A DNA stretch of 64,000 bases. Source: Ficedula albicollis (Eukaryota; Chordata; Aves; Passeriformes; Muscicapidae). Positions 1 through 11,767 of the stretch are shown here, piece after piece. The stretch spans positions 20,786,746 through 20,850,745 of the forward strand of contig NC_021700.1 in the NCBI RefSeq assembly GCF_000247815.1, read 5' to 3'. The position numbers and the translations under genes were made by a program. Under the pieces are notes generated by a model. That model was not told where the DNA came from and did not search any database. It saw only the letters and a program-made list of their open reading frames with translations. Position 1 is the stretch's first letter. Each line of letters opens with the position of its first letter.

Positions 1-822
1 TGAATAATTATTTTTTAACTCATAATAACCAAGTTTCCAATCCAAGTTTTGTTTCCAGTCTAGAGGTACTAAAGGATTGTTGCCCAGCAGCCTTATTTTT
101 TACAGAATTGAAAATCAATTTCAGTAAATTATGGAAGGGAGGAAGGATATCAAACATAATCAAAAGATGACTTGGGTCAATTTTAATTGCTGGGTTGCTT
201 TTCAGGTCAGTCTACTTTGTCCGTCTCATCTCTATTCACCTTTGCCTGCTTCCAGTAAGAACTGAGAGAAAGTAGCAGCTAAATACTTCTGTACAGTCAA
301 CATTTTTCTTAATGCTAACTGCACCTAGAGATCAATAATTGCTTTCAAAATGTTGACAGCTCATGGATAAATCAACTTGACTTTTCCATTCATTCCCAAG
401 AACTTAACTCAGGAAAATCTTTGGAGTCATTAACAGCAAACATTCTGCAAAACACTCGTTTTACCTTGATTTTTACCTTGTTGCTTGGTCAGTACATACT
501 GATCAAACTGAGATTCAAAAAGTTCCAGGCTACTGGACTACCAGTCAATCAATTTCTCATTACATAGGTCAGTTCTTATATGTTGTTTGCTTTTATAATT
601 TATTTACATAATTATCATAGTTAGTGGTAAAATTTTTGTTAACCAATAAGTACTTCAACAAAAGGAGACAGCATTTCAGTTTACATTTTAATGACCTGAT
701 ATGATAAATTACATGTTCCATAATTAAATAAATTTCCCTATAACAGACTTAATATCACTTCATCAATATTTGATTTGTGGCAATTGTGAAGACAAATACC
801 ACCACTACAGGTTAAAAATATT
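1..822. other. Intergenic AT-rich DNA, nothing recognised
   Basis: No long open frame, repeat family or splice-flanked exon could be recognised here. It is ordinary AT-rich non-coding sequence upstream of the first LTR copy. Confidence 0.6.
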
Positions 823-850
823 TCTTGAGCAATATCTCACACTTCTAGTT

Positions 851-1492
851 AGCTGGGGTTTGGCTGGCATAGAATAATTTTCTTCTTAGTCACTGGTACA
901 GTGCTGTGTTTTGGATTCATGAGAGTAATGCTGCTAGCACACTGGTGTTTCAGCTGCTGCTGAGCAGGGCTTACCCTCAGCCAAGGACCTTTCAGTGTCC
1001 CATTCCCCATCACTGAACACGTGCACAAAACACTGGGAGGGATCTTGGCCAGGACAGCTGACCTGAACAGGCCAAAGGGAGGTTCCACACCACAGAACAT
1101 CATGTCCAGGATGTAAACTGTGGGGAGCTGACTGCCAGGAGGGGCTGACTGCTGCTGCGGGGGGACTGGGCATTGGGCAGCAGCTGGTGAGACCTTGTGT
1201 ACTGTGCATCACTTGAGTTTTACTTCTCTCTCTCGCTCTCCTTTTCATCATGATGACTATTATTAGTAGGAAGAATAGTAATAGTAGTAGTAGCAGCAGC
1301 AGGAATACTTGTAGTAGTAGTTGTAGTGTAATAATTTATTTTGTTTCAATTATTAAGCTGTTTTTATGTCATAACACAAATTTACTTTTTTTTAAATTCT
1401 GATTTTCCTCCCCACCAGGGGAATGGGATGCGAGGAGTGAGCAAGCAGCTGTGCAGTACTTAGTTGTTCACTAGGGTTAGATCACCATGCCA
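851..1492 (+). mobile_element. Solo LTR, ERVL class (copy 1)
   Basis: The order of segments follows the avian ERVL LTR family as I know it: an AGCTGGGGTTTGG start in place of the usual TGTCCTGGTTT, a block around a GTGCTGTGTTTTGGATT core, CCAAGGACCTTTCAG, GGACAGCTGACC, a TTGTGTACTGTGCATCACTTG stretch, a short trinucleotide tract, TTATTAAGCTG, and a GGGTTAGATCACCATGCCA end. The trinucleotide tract is TAG/CAG here, where family members usually carry an ATT array. No internal retroviral genes flank it, so it is a solo LTR. The short open frames on the - strand inside it are chance frames. Confidence 0.8.
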
Positions 1493-1599
1493 GCTAATTA
1501 TTATTTTTGAATCTTACCTCCTAAATTCTTCAGACATTTTTACTAGTTAGATAAAAATTATAGCTATTTCATCTTGAGCAATATCTCACACTTCTAGTT

Positions 1600-2241
1600 A
1601 GCTGGGGTTTGGCTGGCATAGAATAATTTTCTTCTTAGTCACTGGTACAGTGCTGTGTTTTGGATTCATGAGAGTAATGCTGCTAGCACACTGATGTTTC
1701 AGCTGCTGCTGAGCAGGGCTTACCCTCAGCCAAGGACCTTTCAGTGTCCCATTCCCCATCACTGAACACGTGCACAAAACACTGGGAGGGATCTTGGCCA
1801 GGACAGCTGACCTGAACAGGCCAAAGGGAGGTTCCACACCACAGAACATCATGTCCAGGATGTAAACTGTGGGGAGCTGACTGCCAGGAGGGGCTGACTG
1901 CTGCTGCGGGGGGACTGGGCATTGGGCAGCAGCTGGTGAGACCTTGTGTACTGTGCATCACTTGAGTTTTACTTCTCTCTCTCTCTCTCCTTTTCATCAT
2001 GATGACTATTATTAGTAGGAAGAATAGTAAGAGTAGTAGTAGCAGCAGCAGGAATACTTGTAGTAGTAGTTGTAGTGTAATAATTTATTTTGTTTCAATT
2101 ATTAAGCTGTTTTTATGTCATAACACAAATTTACTTTTTTTTAAATTCTGATTTTCCTCCCCACCAGGGGAATGGGATGCGAGGAGTGAGCAAGCAGCTG
2201 TGCAGTACTTAGTTGTTCACTAGGGTTAGATCACCATGCCA
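1600..2241 (+). mobile_element. Solo LTR, ERVL class (copy 2)
   Basis: This is the second copy of the same LTR at an exact 749-bp offset from the first. It has the same start, trinucleotide tract and end. The near identity of the copies means the duplication is much younger than the LTR insertion, or is an assembly artefact. Confidence 0.8.
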
Positions 2242-2320
2242 GCTAATTATTATTTTTGAATCTTACCTCCTAAATTCTTCAGACATTTTTACTAGTTAGA
2301 TAAAAATTATAGCTATTTCA

Positions 2321-3021
2321 AGACAGCTTTTTTTTTTCTGTTTGTGTAGTTTACATATTGTGGTTTAGCTCTCTCTTTCTGCCACACATCTCACAAGCTG
2401 TACTCTCATGCCCCTGCAGACACGCTGATGCTCTCTCCCTGAAGCTGGAGTTAAGGCATCCCAGGCAGAGGGATATTGGCTGAGGAAATCACTCCCTCTG
2501 CTGGATATTCGAGCCTCTTGCTCTTGCAATCTCAATCCAGCATTTATCAAATGGATCTCAACTGAGCGTTTATATTTCCCGGTGTGTTGGTGGCCCGCTG
2601 AAACCATATCCAGTAGTCATCTCGTACGTATTCCTATAATCAGTGAAAGATACAGTCTATGTGTTTCTGCTCAGCTCAGAAATTAAGAGAGAGAGAGAAG
2701 TTTAATGCAAAGATACTTCATAAATAAATGAAAGAAAAAAGCACTGCCAGATTAAAAGAAAAACTGAAAATTGAATGCAAATAACAAAAGGGTAGTTAAA
2801 AAAACAGAACAAAAGAATACTAGCACCTTGCCAAAATAAGAGATATATGTGCTAGTGGAACAGAGAAAATTATTTAAAACAGATACTACAGAAAACACAT
2901 AAAAGCTAAGCAGGCATCAAAAGTGCCTAAAAAAGCAATTAGGTGAAACAGAAAATTTAAAAATAAAAACCAAAAAAAGCCAAATGCACATACCCATACT
3001 GGACAGCAGACTTCCACATCC
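2321..3021. other. Intergenic, A-rich in the second half
   Basis: Bases 2360-2640 have mixed composition. Bases 2690-2990 are purine-rich and A-rich low-complexity sequence starting with a short GAGA run. No gene was recognised. Confidence 0.5.
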
Positions 3022-3355
3022 TAGAGGGGCCTACAAGAAAGCTGGACAGAGACTTTTTACATGAGCAAGTAGTGACAGAACAAGGGTTAATGGCTTCAAA
3101 GTGAAAAGAGAGTAGGCTTAGGAATTTAGGATATTAGGAAGAAATTATCTTCTATGAGGGTGGTGACACACTGCCACTCAGAACCAGTCACCCAGAGAGG
3201 TTGTCAATGTCCTGTCCCTTGAAGTGTTCAAGGCAGGGTTGGATGAGCCTCTGATTAGCCTGGTCTAGTGAGAGGTATTTTTGTCCATGGTAGAGGAGTT
3301 GGAACTAGATGATCCTTGTGGACCCTTCCAGCCCAAGCCATTCTGTGATTCTGTG
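3022..3355 (+). mobile_element. CR1 LINE 3' end fragment
   Basis: The segment matches the CR1 3' untranslated region in order: GGGGCCTACAAGAAAGCTGG, an ACAAGGGTTAATGGCTTC block, GAGAGGTTGTCAATG, and a GTTGGAACTAGATGATCC stretch. It ends in the octamer-type tail TTCTGTGATTCTGTG. It is 5'-truncated, as is usual for CR1. Confidence 0.9.
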
Positions 3356-3941
3356 GCTACCCCAAGCATGTGCTTTTTGCAAGGCAAGGTAAGAAATGCA
3401 TATATCCTGTGTAGTGCAGGATCCTAACTGTGCAGGACCATCAGCTTACATCTCAGTCCCTGACAATTCATCTTCTGGGAAGACTATGAATACCTGAAAT
3501 TTCAATTTTCCTGACATCTCTACTTTATTTCAAAATTTTAGTGTTAAAAATATGCTAAAGAATACATCTGATTTCCCAGCTTAGAAGATGTGTGAACATA
3601 GTTACGGACATGAGTCAGACAACAAAACCTACCTGATGCAGAAATAGCATCTTCAGCTCTTTTAGTCAGTGATGTGATATTTGAAGGCCTCAGACCAGAT
3701 GGGTTGCTTCAGAAGGTGCCTATGTCTCAGCATCATTCAGAAGCATCCATAGCAGTGTCAGATGTGCTGTCCACACACAGTGACTATTCAGAGAGAGAAA
3801 ACTTTGGGGCAAGCATGTGTCTAGGAGGGAGAACTCCAGTCCGCTAATTTCTCCAGCTGTTGTCCTGGGGTGCAACAAACACTAATACACTCTTTCCTGC
3901 CAACTTGACAAAGGTGGGAAATATAATTCTTTGACACATCA

Positions 3942-4200
3942 GTGGCTTCAGATTGAAGGAGAGTAGGTTTATATTAGATATTATGAAAAAATTATTTACT
4001 GTGAGGATGGTGAGCCACTAAAACAAGTTGCTCAGAGGATACGTGGCTGCCCCATCTCTGGAAGTGCTTAAGGTCTGGTTGGGTGGTGCTCTGAGCAACC
4101 TGGGCTGGTGAAAGGTACCCCTGCCCACAGAAGGAGGCTTGGAATTAGATGATCTCTAAGGTCTGTTCCAACCCAGGTCATCCTGTAATTCTGTGATTCT
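3942..4200 (+). mobile_element. CR1 LINE 3' end fragment
   Basis: CR1 3' UTR on the + strand with GGAATTAGATGATCTCTAAGG and CTGTTCCAACCCAGG, ending at TTCTGTGATTCT. It is a different, more diverged copy than the one at 3022-3355. Confidence 0.85.
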
Positions 4201-4400
4201 TTACTGTGAGGGTGACAGAGTAGTGGAACACCATGCTTAGAGAGGCCTTGGAGTTTCCCTCCCCAGAAATATTCAAAATATAAGTGCATGCAATACTGTG
4301 CAGCATGTTTTAGATGAACCTGCTTTTACAGGGTGTTAGACTAGATGACATCCAAAGGCCCCTTCCAGTACTAGCCATTCTGCAACTTTGTGAGTCTGTG
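4201..4400 (+). mobile_element. Diverged CR1 3' end fragment
   Basis: It starts directly after the previous CR1 tail. It keeps the GGGTTGGA/GATGACATCC-type block as TTAGACTAGATGACATCC, then CCCCTTCCAGTACTAGCC, and ends TGTGAGTCTGTG. The match is weaker, so this is an older CR1 relic or a second insertion into the same site. Confidence 0.65.
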
Positions 4401-4486
4401 AAAAAACTCAGTTTGTCACCTATTATTTGTAGCAGGTACTTATGAACTCAGATATTTCTGAGGGCATTTAATCTGTCTCATATAAT

Positions 4487-5452
4487 AGATTCATGGAATC
4501 ATGTGTTCCTGTGGGCCCACTTCTCAAGCATGTCCAGGCCCCTCTGGATGACTTTCCTTCACTCAGGTGTGTCAGCCACACCACTAACCGTGGTGCAAAC
4601 TTGCTGAGGGTGCCCTTGGTCTCTCTGTCTATGCAATTTGTGAAGATACTAAGTAGTCCTGGTCCCAGTACAGACCCCTGGGAGACAGCAGTCACCACTG
4701 ATCTCTGTACAGACAGTGAACCCTTGACCACTATGCTCTGGATGCAACCATCCAGCCAACTTCTTATCCACTGTCCATCCATCAAATCCAACTTGGAGAG
4801 AAGGATGTTGGGGGGTACCCTGTCAAAGGCTTTACAGAAACTCAGATAAATGACATCTGTAGCTCTTCCCTTGTCTACTGATAGAGTCACTCCATCATAG
4901 AAAGCCGGTAGGTTGATCAGGCAGGACTTGCCCTTGATGAAGCCACGCTGGCTGTCTCAAACCACAACCCTGTTGTCCATGTGCCTTAGCACAGCTTCTA
5001 GAAGGATGTTTTATCATGTTCCCAAACACAGAAGTAATGCTGGCAGGTTGGTAGCCCCTTTCATCCTTTTTAAAAATGAGGTCCGTGTTGGCCTTTTTTC
5101 CACACACTCAGGACATCACCTGATCGCCATGAATTCTCAAATACCACAGAGAGAGGTTTGGCAACTACATTGGCCAATTCAATCAAGATTCTGGGATGCA
5201 CCTCATCAGGTGCCATAGACTCAAGTGTGTTCGATTTCCTCAGGTGGTCTCAAACTTGGTCTTCTCTTACAGCAGGTGTGACTTTGCTCCTGCAGATGCT
5301 GCTTTGAGTTCCATCCACTTGAGAGATGTGAAAAGAGAGTGTCAGTGAAGGCTGAGGAAAAAAGGCTGTGGAGTACCTCAATCTTGTCCTTGTCCACTGT
5401 TACTGGATGTGTTAACACATATTTTCCCAATGGATTCTTCTTCCCATGGTAG
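4487..5452 (-). pseudogene. CR1 LINE fragment with broken reverse transcriptase
   Basis: Read on the - strand, this covers the central to C-terminal part of CR1 ORF2, a non-LTR reverse transcriptase. Visible family motifs are a degraded AEVLNSFFASVF-like stretch near 5370, [15 protein letters not shown] near 4830, and [14 protein letters not shown] near 4680, which corresponds to the VPQGSVLGP motif. The catalytic FADD motif is lost: the sequence after LSKFA is out of frame. Several frame breaks separate the pieces (open parts 5221-5430, 4895-5107 and 4468-4890). It is an inactive relic facing away from the three + strand CR1 pieces to its left. Confidence 0.85.
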
Positions 5453-6942
5453 AAATCAGTAAGGTCTTTGGATGGTTATTCCAAAAAGAAAAATCTCTTT
5501 TAAATATACAAATTTGTCATAAAAGAGGCTCTGAGTTTAAATTTTTTTTCCCCCGCAGAAAATGTAGATTAGAAAATCAACATTATTTTTTTAAAATAAT
5601 GAGCATGTATCTGTTATTAAAACTTAAGAAATGCAATAATTAGTTAGGAATGTTAGAGTGTCAGGATGTTTGTCTTGCACCAAAGTTAATTTCTTTGGAG
5701 CAGTTCCCATATTTCAAAGTTCAACATTTTTTTCTTTTTTAGTCTACAAAACACATACAAAAATATTTTATATGCCAGGATGTGAGAACATGCTACCACA
5801 TAAAGAGATTTTAGGAATAGTTTTGTTTTTCATTTTTCCTTCACTTCTTCTCATTTTCCTTTGCCTTTCCTTTCTTTTCTATTTCTTCTTCCTTTTCATT
5901 TTTTAATCTATTCGTTTTATGGTAATCATGATAATTAGGTAAAATTTCTAACATAAGAGAAAAGATGGGGAAAAGTTTCTTGAAGTTCAGGCTGCTGTAG
6001 TTTTTCTGTCTCATATATTTTAAGATTCTGTTGTAATGTGTCAAATATTCATCACCTATCAGCTCACTATAAATCCTGATATTTTTCTCATATTTGAAAG
6101 GCTTGTGTATAAAATGTTGTGACTAACTCCTATGTATTTTGGGCTCATTCAACAGTATCTGTGTCCTGAAACATGACAGGAAAACACATTTATCACAGTA
6201 TGAAACATATGATGCGTACAACCAGCTCTACTGGACTAATGAGCCTGCTTAACTTCAGGTTGCTTAGTCTATTTTAAGTCTGGATTTGGCAAAGCAAGCA
6301 GCAGTCAGGGGAGTGAAAGCAGATGGAAATAAAACTTAACTGCAGACAACTGTTGTCTTACAGAAAAACATTTTCATTATCTTTCCTGGAATGATTTTTA
6401 TCTGCAGATCTTCCCTCTACTATTAACAGCAGATTTTTTTCTGTGCCTTGTTAAAAATTTTGGCACTAAGCAAAGTTCATTGCCTCAGCATAGTAAGTTT
6501 AATGATAAAATAAATGGGCATATTTTTAATATGTACACAAAAGAGGGTGATTGTGATACCTGTGATACTGAACTGCATAAGAAGTTCTATATGATCTTTG
6601 CAATTGCTGGAATTTTCTTTGTGTATAAGAAACTGGGAAAGAGTTCCTACTGCTCCTACCAGGCATACCTGGCCACATACAACCTACATTTCAAAATTCA
6701 ACTAAGGGTGGATTTTTGACACCTTCTTTCGAAAATGATGCAACAGTCAATAGCTCCAGTGAGTAGCACTGTGAGAACACAGTGTCCCTGTGTTCTCACT
6801 CCTGATGAGAAGGCAGACAGGGATCTGGCTTTTGGGGGCTGACAAAAGGGCCAGACCTCAGGGTGGTACAGATCAAGTACCTAGGCTTTAGTGAGCTGTG
6901 CAGTTTTCTCAATCGTCAGGTCAGAGCAAGCTCCCAAGCATG
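5453..6942. other. Intergenic, no gene recognised
   Basis: AT-rich DNA with a pyrimidine-rich stretch at 5830-5910. The open frames here (for example 5658-5906 and 6480-6719) have low complexity or no family resemblance and are treated as chance. Confidence 0.5.
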
Positions 6943-7024
6943 GCATTTCTGGATGCAGGCACTGGTTTTCAGAAACAAGTTTTGCATTTCTGGATGCAGG
7001 CACTGGTTTTCAGAAACAGGTCTC
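6943..7024 (+). repeat. Tandem duplication, 41-bp unit x2
   Basis: The unit starting GCATTTCTGGATGCAGGC is present at 6943-6983 and again at 6984-7024 with about one or two changes. Confidence 0.95.
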
Positions 7025-8569
7025 CTCCCCGTAAAAGGCCTTGCAAAGACTGGGGAGATGAAAAGAGAGTACAGATTGATTGGAGATGCTGAGAGTTCCC
7101 ATATACTCAGAAGCTCTTGCCAGGTTCCTGGCTAGAAAAGCTCTATTTTCACACACCACAAAGTGCTTCTACAGCAGAGTTCCACACAAATCTCCTCAAA
7201 CTGCTTGCAACACGCCGGGAATATGTTCACAGTGAAGAGCACCTTTCCTAAATCCAGAGTATCCCTGAGGAACAGTTTGGTTTAAGTCATTCCCATCTAT
7301 TGCCCAGGAGATGAAAGCAAATGGAATTGTGCTTCTGCTATTTCCAGAATCGGAGCCCCACCCTGTGGAAGTACGGTTTGTAAAGACAGTGCTGAAGGCA
7401 ATCTCCCCTGATGAGTTACAGCCTTGCCCGCCCAAGAGGATGGGTATTATCAGAGAGTGGATTAGCTGGGTGGGAGTCAGTTCGAGGAGGAAGGGTCATG
7501 TAAGAGACAGACAGGGTCAGCCAGTCATGCAGAAAGGAGAGGGAGATGGAAGAGAGGGAAGGAAAGAAGGAGTTGTTGTGGGGAGCTGCCTGTGGGAAAC
7601 CCACAGAGAGAAGATATGGGGAGTTTTTAAGAAAACAAGGGACTGATACTGGTGTCAGTGGTGCCTGCACTGTCACCACCTGCCTGCCTTCCATATTCCT
7701 GGGGTGGAAAGAGGGATCCCCACCCTTGAGCACCGTAGCATGTATCAGGCCACAGCCATTGCCAGCAGCAAGATGCAGGCTCTGCAGTCTGCTCAAGACC
7801 TCACAGTCAGATTGCTCAGGCAGGCTCTGCCAGGGTGCTGTGTGGCCAGCCTGGAGACGGGCTGAGTCGCCTTAGCGCTTTCCCTGCTGACCACACAACC
7901 ATGGTGCTTCTACTGTAGTCCTGCTCACCTCATCTGAGTACAGTAACAGCTCTACACAAAGACTAGCACAAAGCTGTGCTTCAGAGCAGAAGAAAGTATT
8001 GAGTGCAACCATATCAAGATTGTAGTGACCAGCAAAGGCTGGAGAAGAGCTTCAAGATGTCAGCACAGGCATGGAACAAGCCAGGTCCAGGCTCATGAAC
8101 AATGAGGCAGAATTTGGACCTGAAGGCCTCCTCATCCTGGCAAAGGAGTACATGGCTGTACCCCGTCCCACCAGACAGGCCCCACTGATCTCAGGCTGCT
8201 GCAGACACATGACAGGAAAGGTGTGCACAGCACCTGCAGAAAGAGGAGAAAACTCCACAAGTGGGTATAGCAATACCAGCTACACTATTTTAATGGGAGA
8301 CCAAGGCTTTTCCTGCAGTTTTCATAGTTTCATATTCTGCTTTTATAAGTGCCTTCAGGTCCTCCTAGGGGCCAGCTGCGCCTGGTTTCACTGCCCTAGT
8401 GTTGCCAGAGGTATGGCCTCCCGCAGGCGTCCTGGGGGCTGCTGGCTCTCCTCTTTGGGGGGCACTTGCCTCCAGCAATATTGATGAGCTGACACACAAA
8501 AATGACTGTCTGGTTTGTAGAAAGGGCTACAATTCCCAAACACAGGTCTCCTCATCCAGCACTACAGAT
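7025..8569. other. Intergenic, higher GC, origin unknown
   Basis: This stretch is less AT-rich than its surroundings and has open frames of 60-137 codons on both strands (for example + 7311-7646, + 8071-8484, - 7416-7796). None resembles a protein family I know and none is bounded by convincing splice sites. It may be an old unrecognised repeat. No function is assigned. Confidence 0.35.
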
Positions 8570-8700
8570 TTACTCTTTGGCATTTATGTGGCCAAAGCCA
8601 TGTCCCACCACTGGCCTCATACAGAAACCATTGTTTACTCTTTGGCCATTTATGTGGCCAAAGCCTTGTCCCACCACTGGCCTCATACAGAAACCATTTC
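8570..8700 (+). repeat. Tandem duplication, 65/66-bp unit x2
   Basis: TTACTCTTTGGC...CAGAAACCATT occurs at 8570-8634 and 8635-8700. The second copy has one extra C in GGCCATT and one A/T change. Confidence 0.95.
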
Positions 8701-10020
8701 TTCTGAGCAGTCCCAGAAAATGTCTGCTGAGACATCAGGCTGGAAGATGCCCTTGTAAGTCCTTGGCTCTTGCCCCACAGAACCTGGTGATCCTGGTGGC
8801 TGGCAACTGACAGATCTGAGGGTGCTGTTGAGCCATCTCCAAAAACTGACTACATGGAGTAAATGTTGGTGTTTACAGCCTGGCTGAAAAGGAGGAAACT
8901 GTTTTCCTCATTGTCGTCCACACAATGCATCCCAGGCAGAACTGGTAAGGCAGGGAGTAACATAAGCAAGGTTCTATTGAGCATTGCAGCAGATGGGCAG
9001 CTCCACTCGGTCTCCACAACCATATTTGCATTTCGCAAGAGGCTAGAAAACTCTTGAGGACAAGCAGCTGCTCCCCTTTGCCAGCACCACAACAGCAGTG
9101 TCACACACTGCAGAACAAAGGAAACCATCTTAATTCACTGCTTCACAGAGGGGAGGAAGAAAAGCCAGGTCCTCAGGAAGGACACTTACCTAGCTCCCCA
9201 TGGCCCGAGCACTCCCCACACAGACAGCTCCAGGCTCTACGGGACCTAATAAGTCCTGTTAGGAAGCTCAAAAACAAAGGCATAGTTTACACAGAAAATG
9301 CCCTGGATTAAGCAGAAACACAAATCTCATTTCAGAGATTTGCAGAAGTGTTCACCACTGGAAACTGATGCCAAAAAAGGCATTCTCTGAATTTGTTTTC
9401 CCAGTCATCATCCTTAAAAACGGAAATATTTAGGCAAATAAGAGCAGTTACTTTTTTAGGCATCTCAGATATACTTCAATGGAATATTAGGACTCTATTC
9501 AGCTGCCAGTCAATAAACTCTTAGAGCCATATGAAATGCCTTGAGGTACAAAACTTGGCCTCTAAGTGCTGCTCTAGATATCTGTCAACATCTTAAACAA
9601 GTGAGAATTTTAAGTAGCACTGAAGATATATGTCTGGGTATGTCAATCAAGCCTTGTATTAAAATCACAAAAGAGACTCAGAATACCAGAATTCCATGGC
9701 CAAGCAGCTCCTAACTTGTCTGGAGATAATAATGCCATAATATAAATGACAAGGTTTTTAAAAGTATTTAAGCCTAATGTCTTGCTCAGAGACTCTGGGC
9801 ACATAGCTTTTTCCTTAGGCATTTGTCCTATGACTTAAGCCAGAAATGAGAGTGTGACTAAACCATGTCAAAGGGAATAAAATAGTATCAGTTTGTGGCA
9901 GTACTGCTTTTACCTGGAGTTCAGTCATGGCTACATGGTTGGTTGCTCCACCTGGGGGCTTTGGCAGCATCCTACACAGTGCTAGAACAGAGAACATTTT
10001 AAGGAATCTCACTCTGCACT
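8701..10020. other. Intergenic, no feature recognised
   Basis: Mixed-composition DNA without a recognisable gene, repeat family or RNA gene. Confidence 0.45.
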
Positions 10021-10190
10021 GACTCTGCAAGAAGCATAGGTAAAGTAGCTTCCCTTCAGCCCATCATTACTAAGTTTTGGCAATTGAAATGGTTACTTTA
10101 ACAGGCTGACTCTGCAAGAAGCATAGGTAAAGCAGCTTCCCTTCAGCCCGTCATTACTTAGTTTTGGCAATTGAAATGGTTACTTTAACA
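10021..10190 (+). repeat. Tandem repeat, 87-bp unit, running into an assembly gap
   Basis: A unit starting GACTCTGCAAGAAGCATAGG is seen at 10021-10107 and again from 10108. The second copy is cut by the N gap at 10191, a few bases before its expected end. The gap may therefore hide further copies of a minisatellite. Confidence 0.85.
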
Positions 10191-10469
10191 NNNNNNNNNN
10201 NNNNNNNNNNNNNNNNNNNNNNNNNNNNNNNNNNNNNNNNNNNNNNNNNNNNNNNNNNNNNNNNNNNNNNNNNNNNNNNNNNNNNNNNNNNNNNNNNNNN
10301 NNNNNNNNNNNNNNNNNNNNNNNNNNNNNNNNNNNNNNNNNNNNNNNNNNNNNNNNNNNNNNNNNNNNNNNNNNNNNNNNNNNNNNNNNNNNNNNNNNNN
10401 NNNNNNNNNNNNNNNNNNNNNNNNNNNNNNNNNNNNNNNNNNNNNNNNNNNNNNNNNNNNNNNNNNNNN
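10191..10469. other. Assembly gap (279 N)
   Basis: Run of N. Open frames drawn across it are meaningless. Confidence 1.
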
Positions 10470-10815
10470 GGCCCGTTTGTTGGGATAAAACCAGAGCTTA
10501 CATTCAAGGATTGGAGAAGGACTTCAATGGCAAAAGCAATGAGGAAACAACTTATGTAGAATCTGCTAACAGATAAATAACTAAAGTAAAAACACTATTT
10601 ACTGTAGCATCATATTCTATTACATATTTTAGATTACTCTATGATAAGAATTTTGGATCTCTATGAGATCTGTCAGGAGAATTCCTAGGCATCATGTTTC
10701 AGTAATAATGAAAGTATTATGCATAATCAGGGATGAGTGTAGGAGGCTCTTTTGACTACAACTAAAGTGTATTTGCACACAGTCTCATGTTAGAAAGCTT
10801 CAAAGATCTCCATTT

Positions 10816-11050
10816 NNNNNNNNNNNNNNNNNNNNNNNNNNNNNNNNNNNNNNNNNNNNNNNNNNNNNNNNNNNNNNNNNNNNNNNNNNNNNNNNNNNNN
10901 NNNNNNNNNNNNNNNNNNNNNNNNNNNNNNNNNNNNNNNNNNNNNNNNNNNNNNNNNNNNNNNNNNNNNNNNNNNNNNNNNNNNNNNNNNNNNNNNNNNN
11001 NNNNNNNNNNNNNNNNNNNNNNNNNNNNNNNNNNNNNNNNNNNNNNNNNN
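10816..11050. other. Assembly gap (235 N)
   Basis: Run of N, with 346 bases of unremarkable sequence between it and the previous gap. Confidence 1.
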
Positions 11051-11767
11051 AGCAAGTGCAACATAGAATTTGTTAGACCACAATGCTCAACTCAGAAACT
11101 GTGAAACTGAAGTAATTTTCAAGAAAATAAAGCTAGAAATTATCTCAAAATTCTTCATGTCCTCAACTGAAATTAGTATCTGAATGAGGATATTGTCTTC
11201 TGAGTGTAAGACAAGTAAATTTTTCATAATTAAATACTTTAATTACATAACTGACACTGGAACACACACATAAGCAAGCTAATTCCAGAGTAGGTTAGAG
11301 ATAAATTGATTGCCCATTGATTGATTATGTACCAAGATTTTTATCTGCTAAGTTTCAGCAACTTCACAGAATAAAGAGAGTTCAGAATGTCATTAAAAGG
11401 ATATAAAAAGAGAATTTAATACATAAATATATATATAAAAATCGGTTGAAATAATTATTTCTAGAAAAATACTTTGTTCACAGTGTATATCCACTCAAAC
11501 AGGTCATATGAAATTAATATTCTGAGCTATTCTCAAGGATAATGTGATTCTTTAAGTTGGAATGTGTTCTAAAATCAAAAACAGATTACATTGCTGTCTT
11601 CAGCAGTCAGACAAATTAATAATTCTCTCTACTTACTCTCTATTTAATATTTGTAGGGAATAAGATTAAATACTTTAGGCATACATAAAAGACAAACACT
11701 ACTTAAAAGCTAAACTCGAAACAATTTTCAGTTTAACAGGATAGTAACCAGGCAAGAAGCACAACAT
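11051..11767. other. Intergenic AT-rich DNA
   Basis: AT-rich with a short TATA-type tract near 11425-11440. Nothing else was recognised. Confidence 0.5.

Larger units (their letters stand above)
823..2320 (+). repeat. Two-copy tandem duplication, 749-bp unit
   Basis: Bases 823-1571 are repeated head to tail as 1572-2320 with a constant offset of 749. I see only three base differences: one in the CTCT tract, one in the TAG-rich tract, and G/A near 942/1691. Each unit contains a whole ERVL-type LTR plus about 30 bp of left flank and about 80 bp of right flank. The duplication therefore happened after LTR insertion, and the two LTRs are not the ends of one provirus. Confidence 0.95.

Noticed and set aside
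849..2000. Repeated open frames of 84 and 105 residues on the - strand
   Set aside because: They are antisense frames within the duplicated ERVL LTR. Their repetition is explained by the 749-bp duplication, not by a gene family.
10154..11104. Open frames containing long X stretches
   Set aside because: They are read through N gaps.
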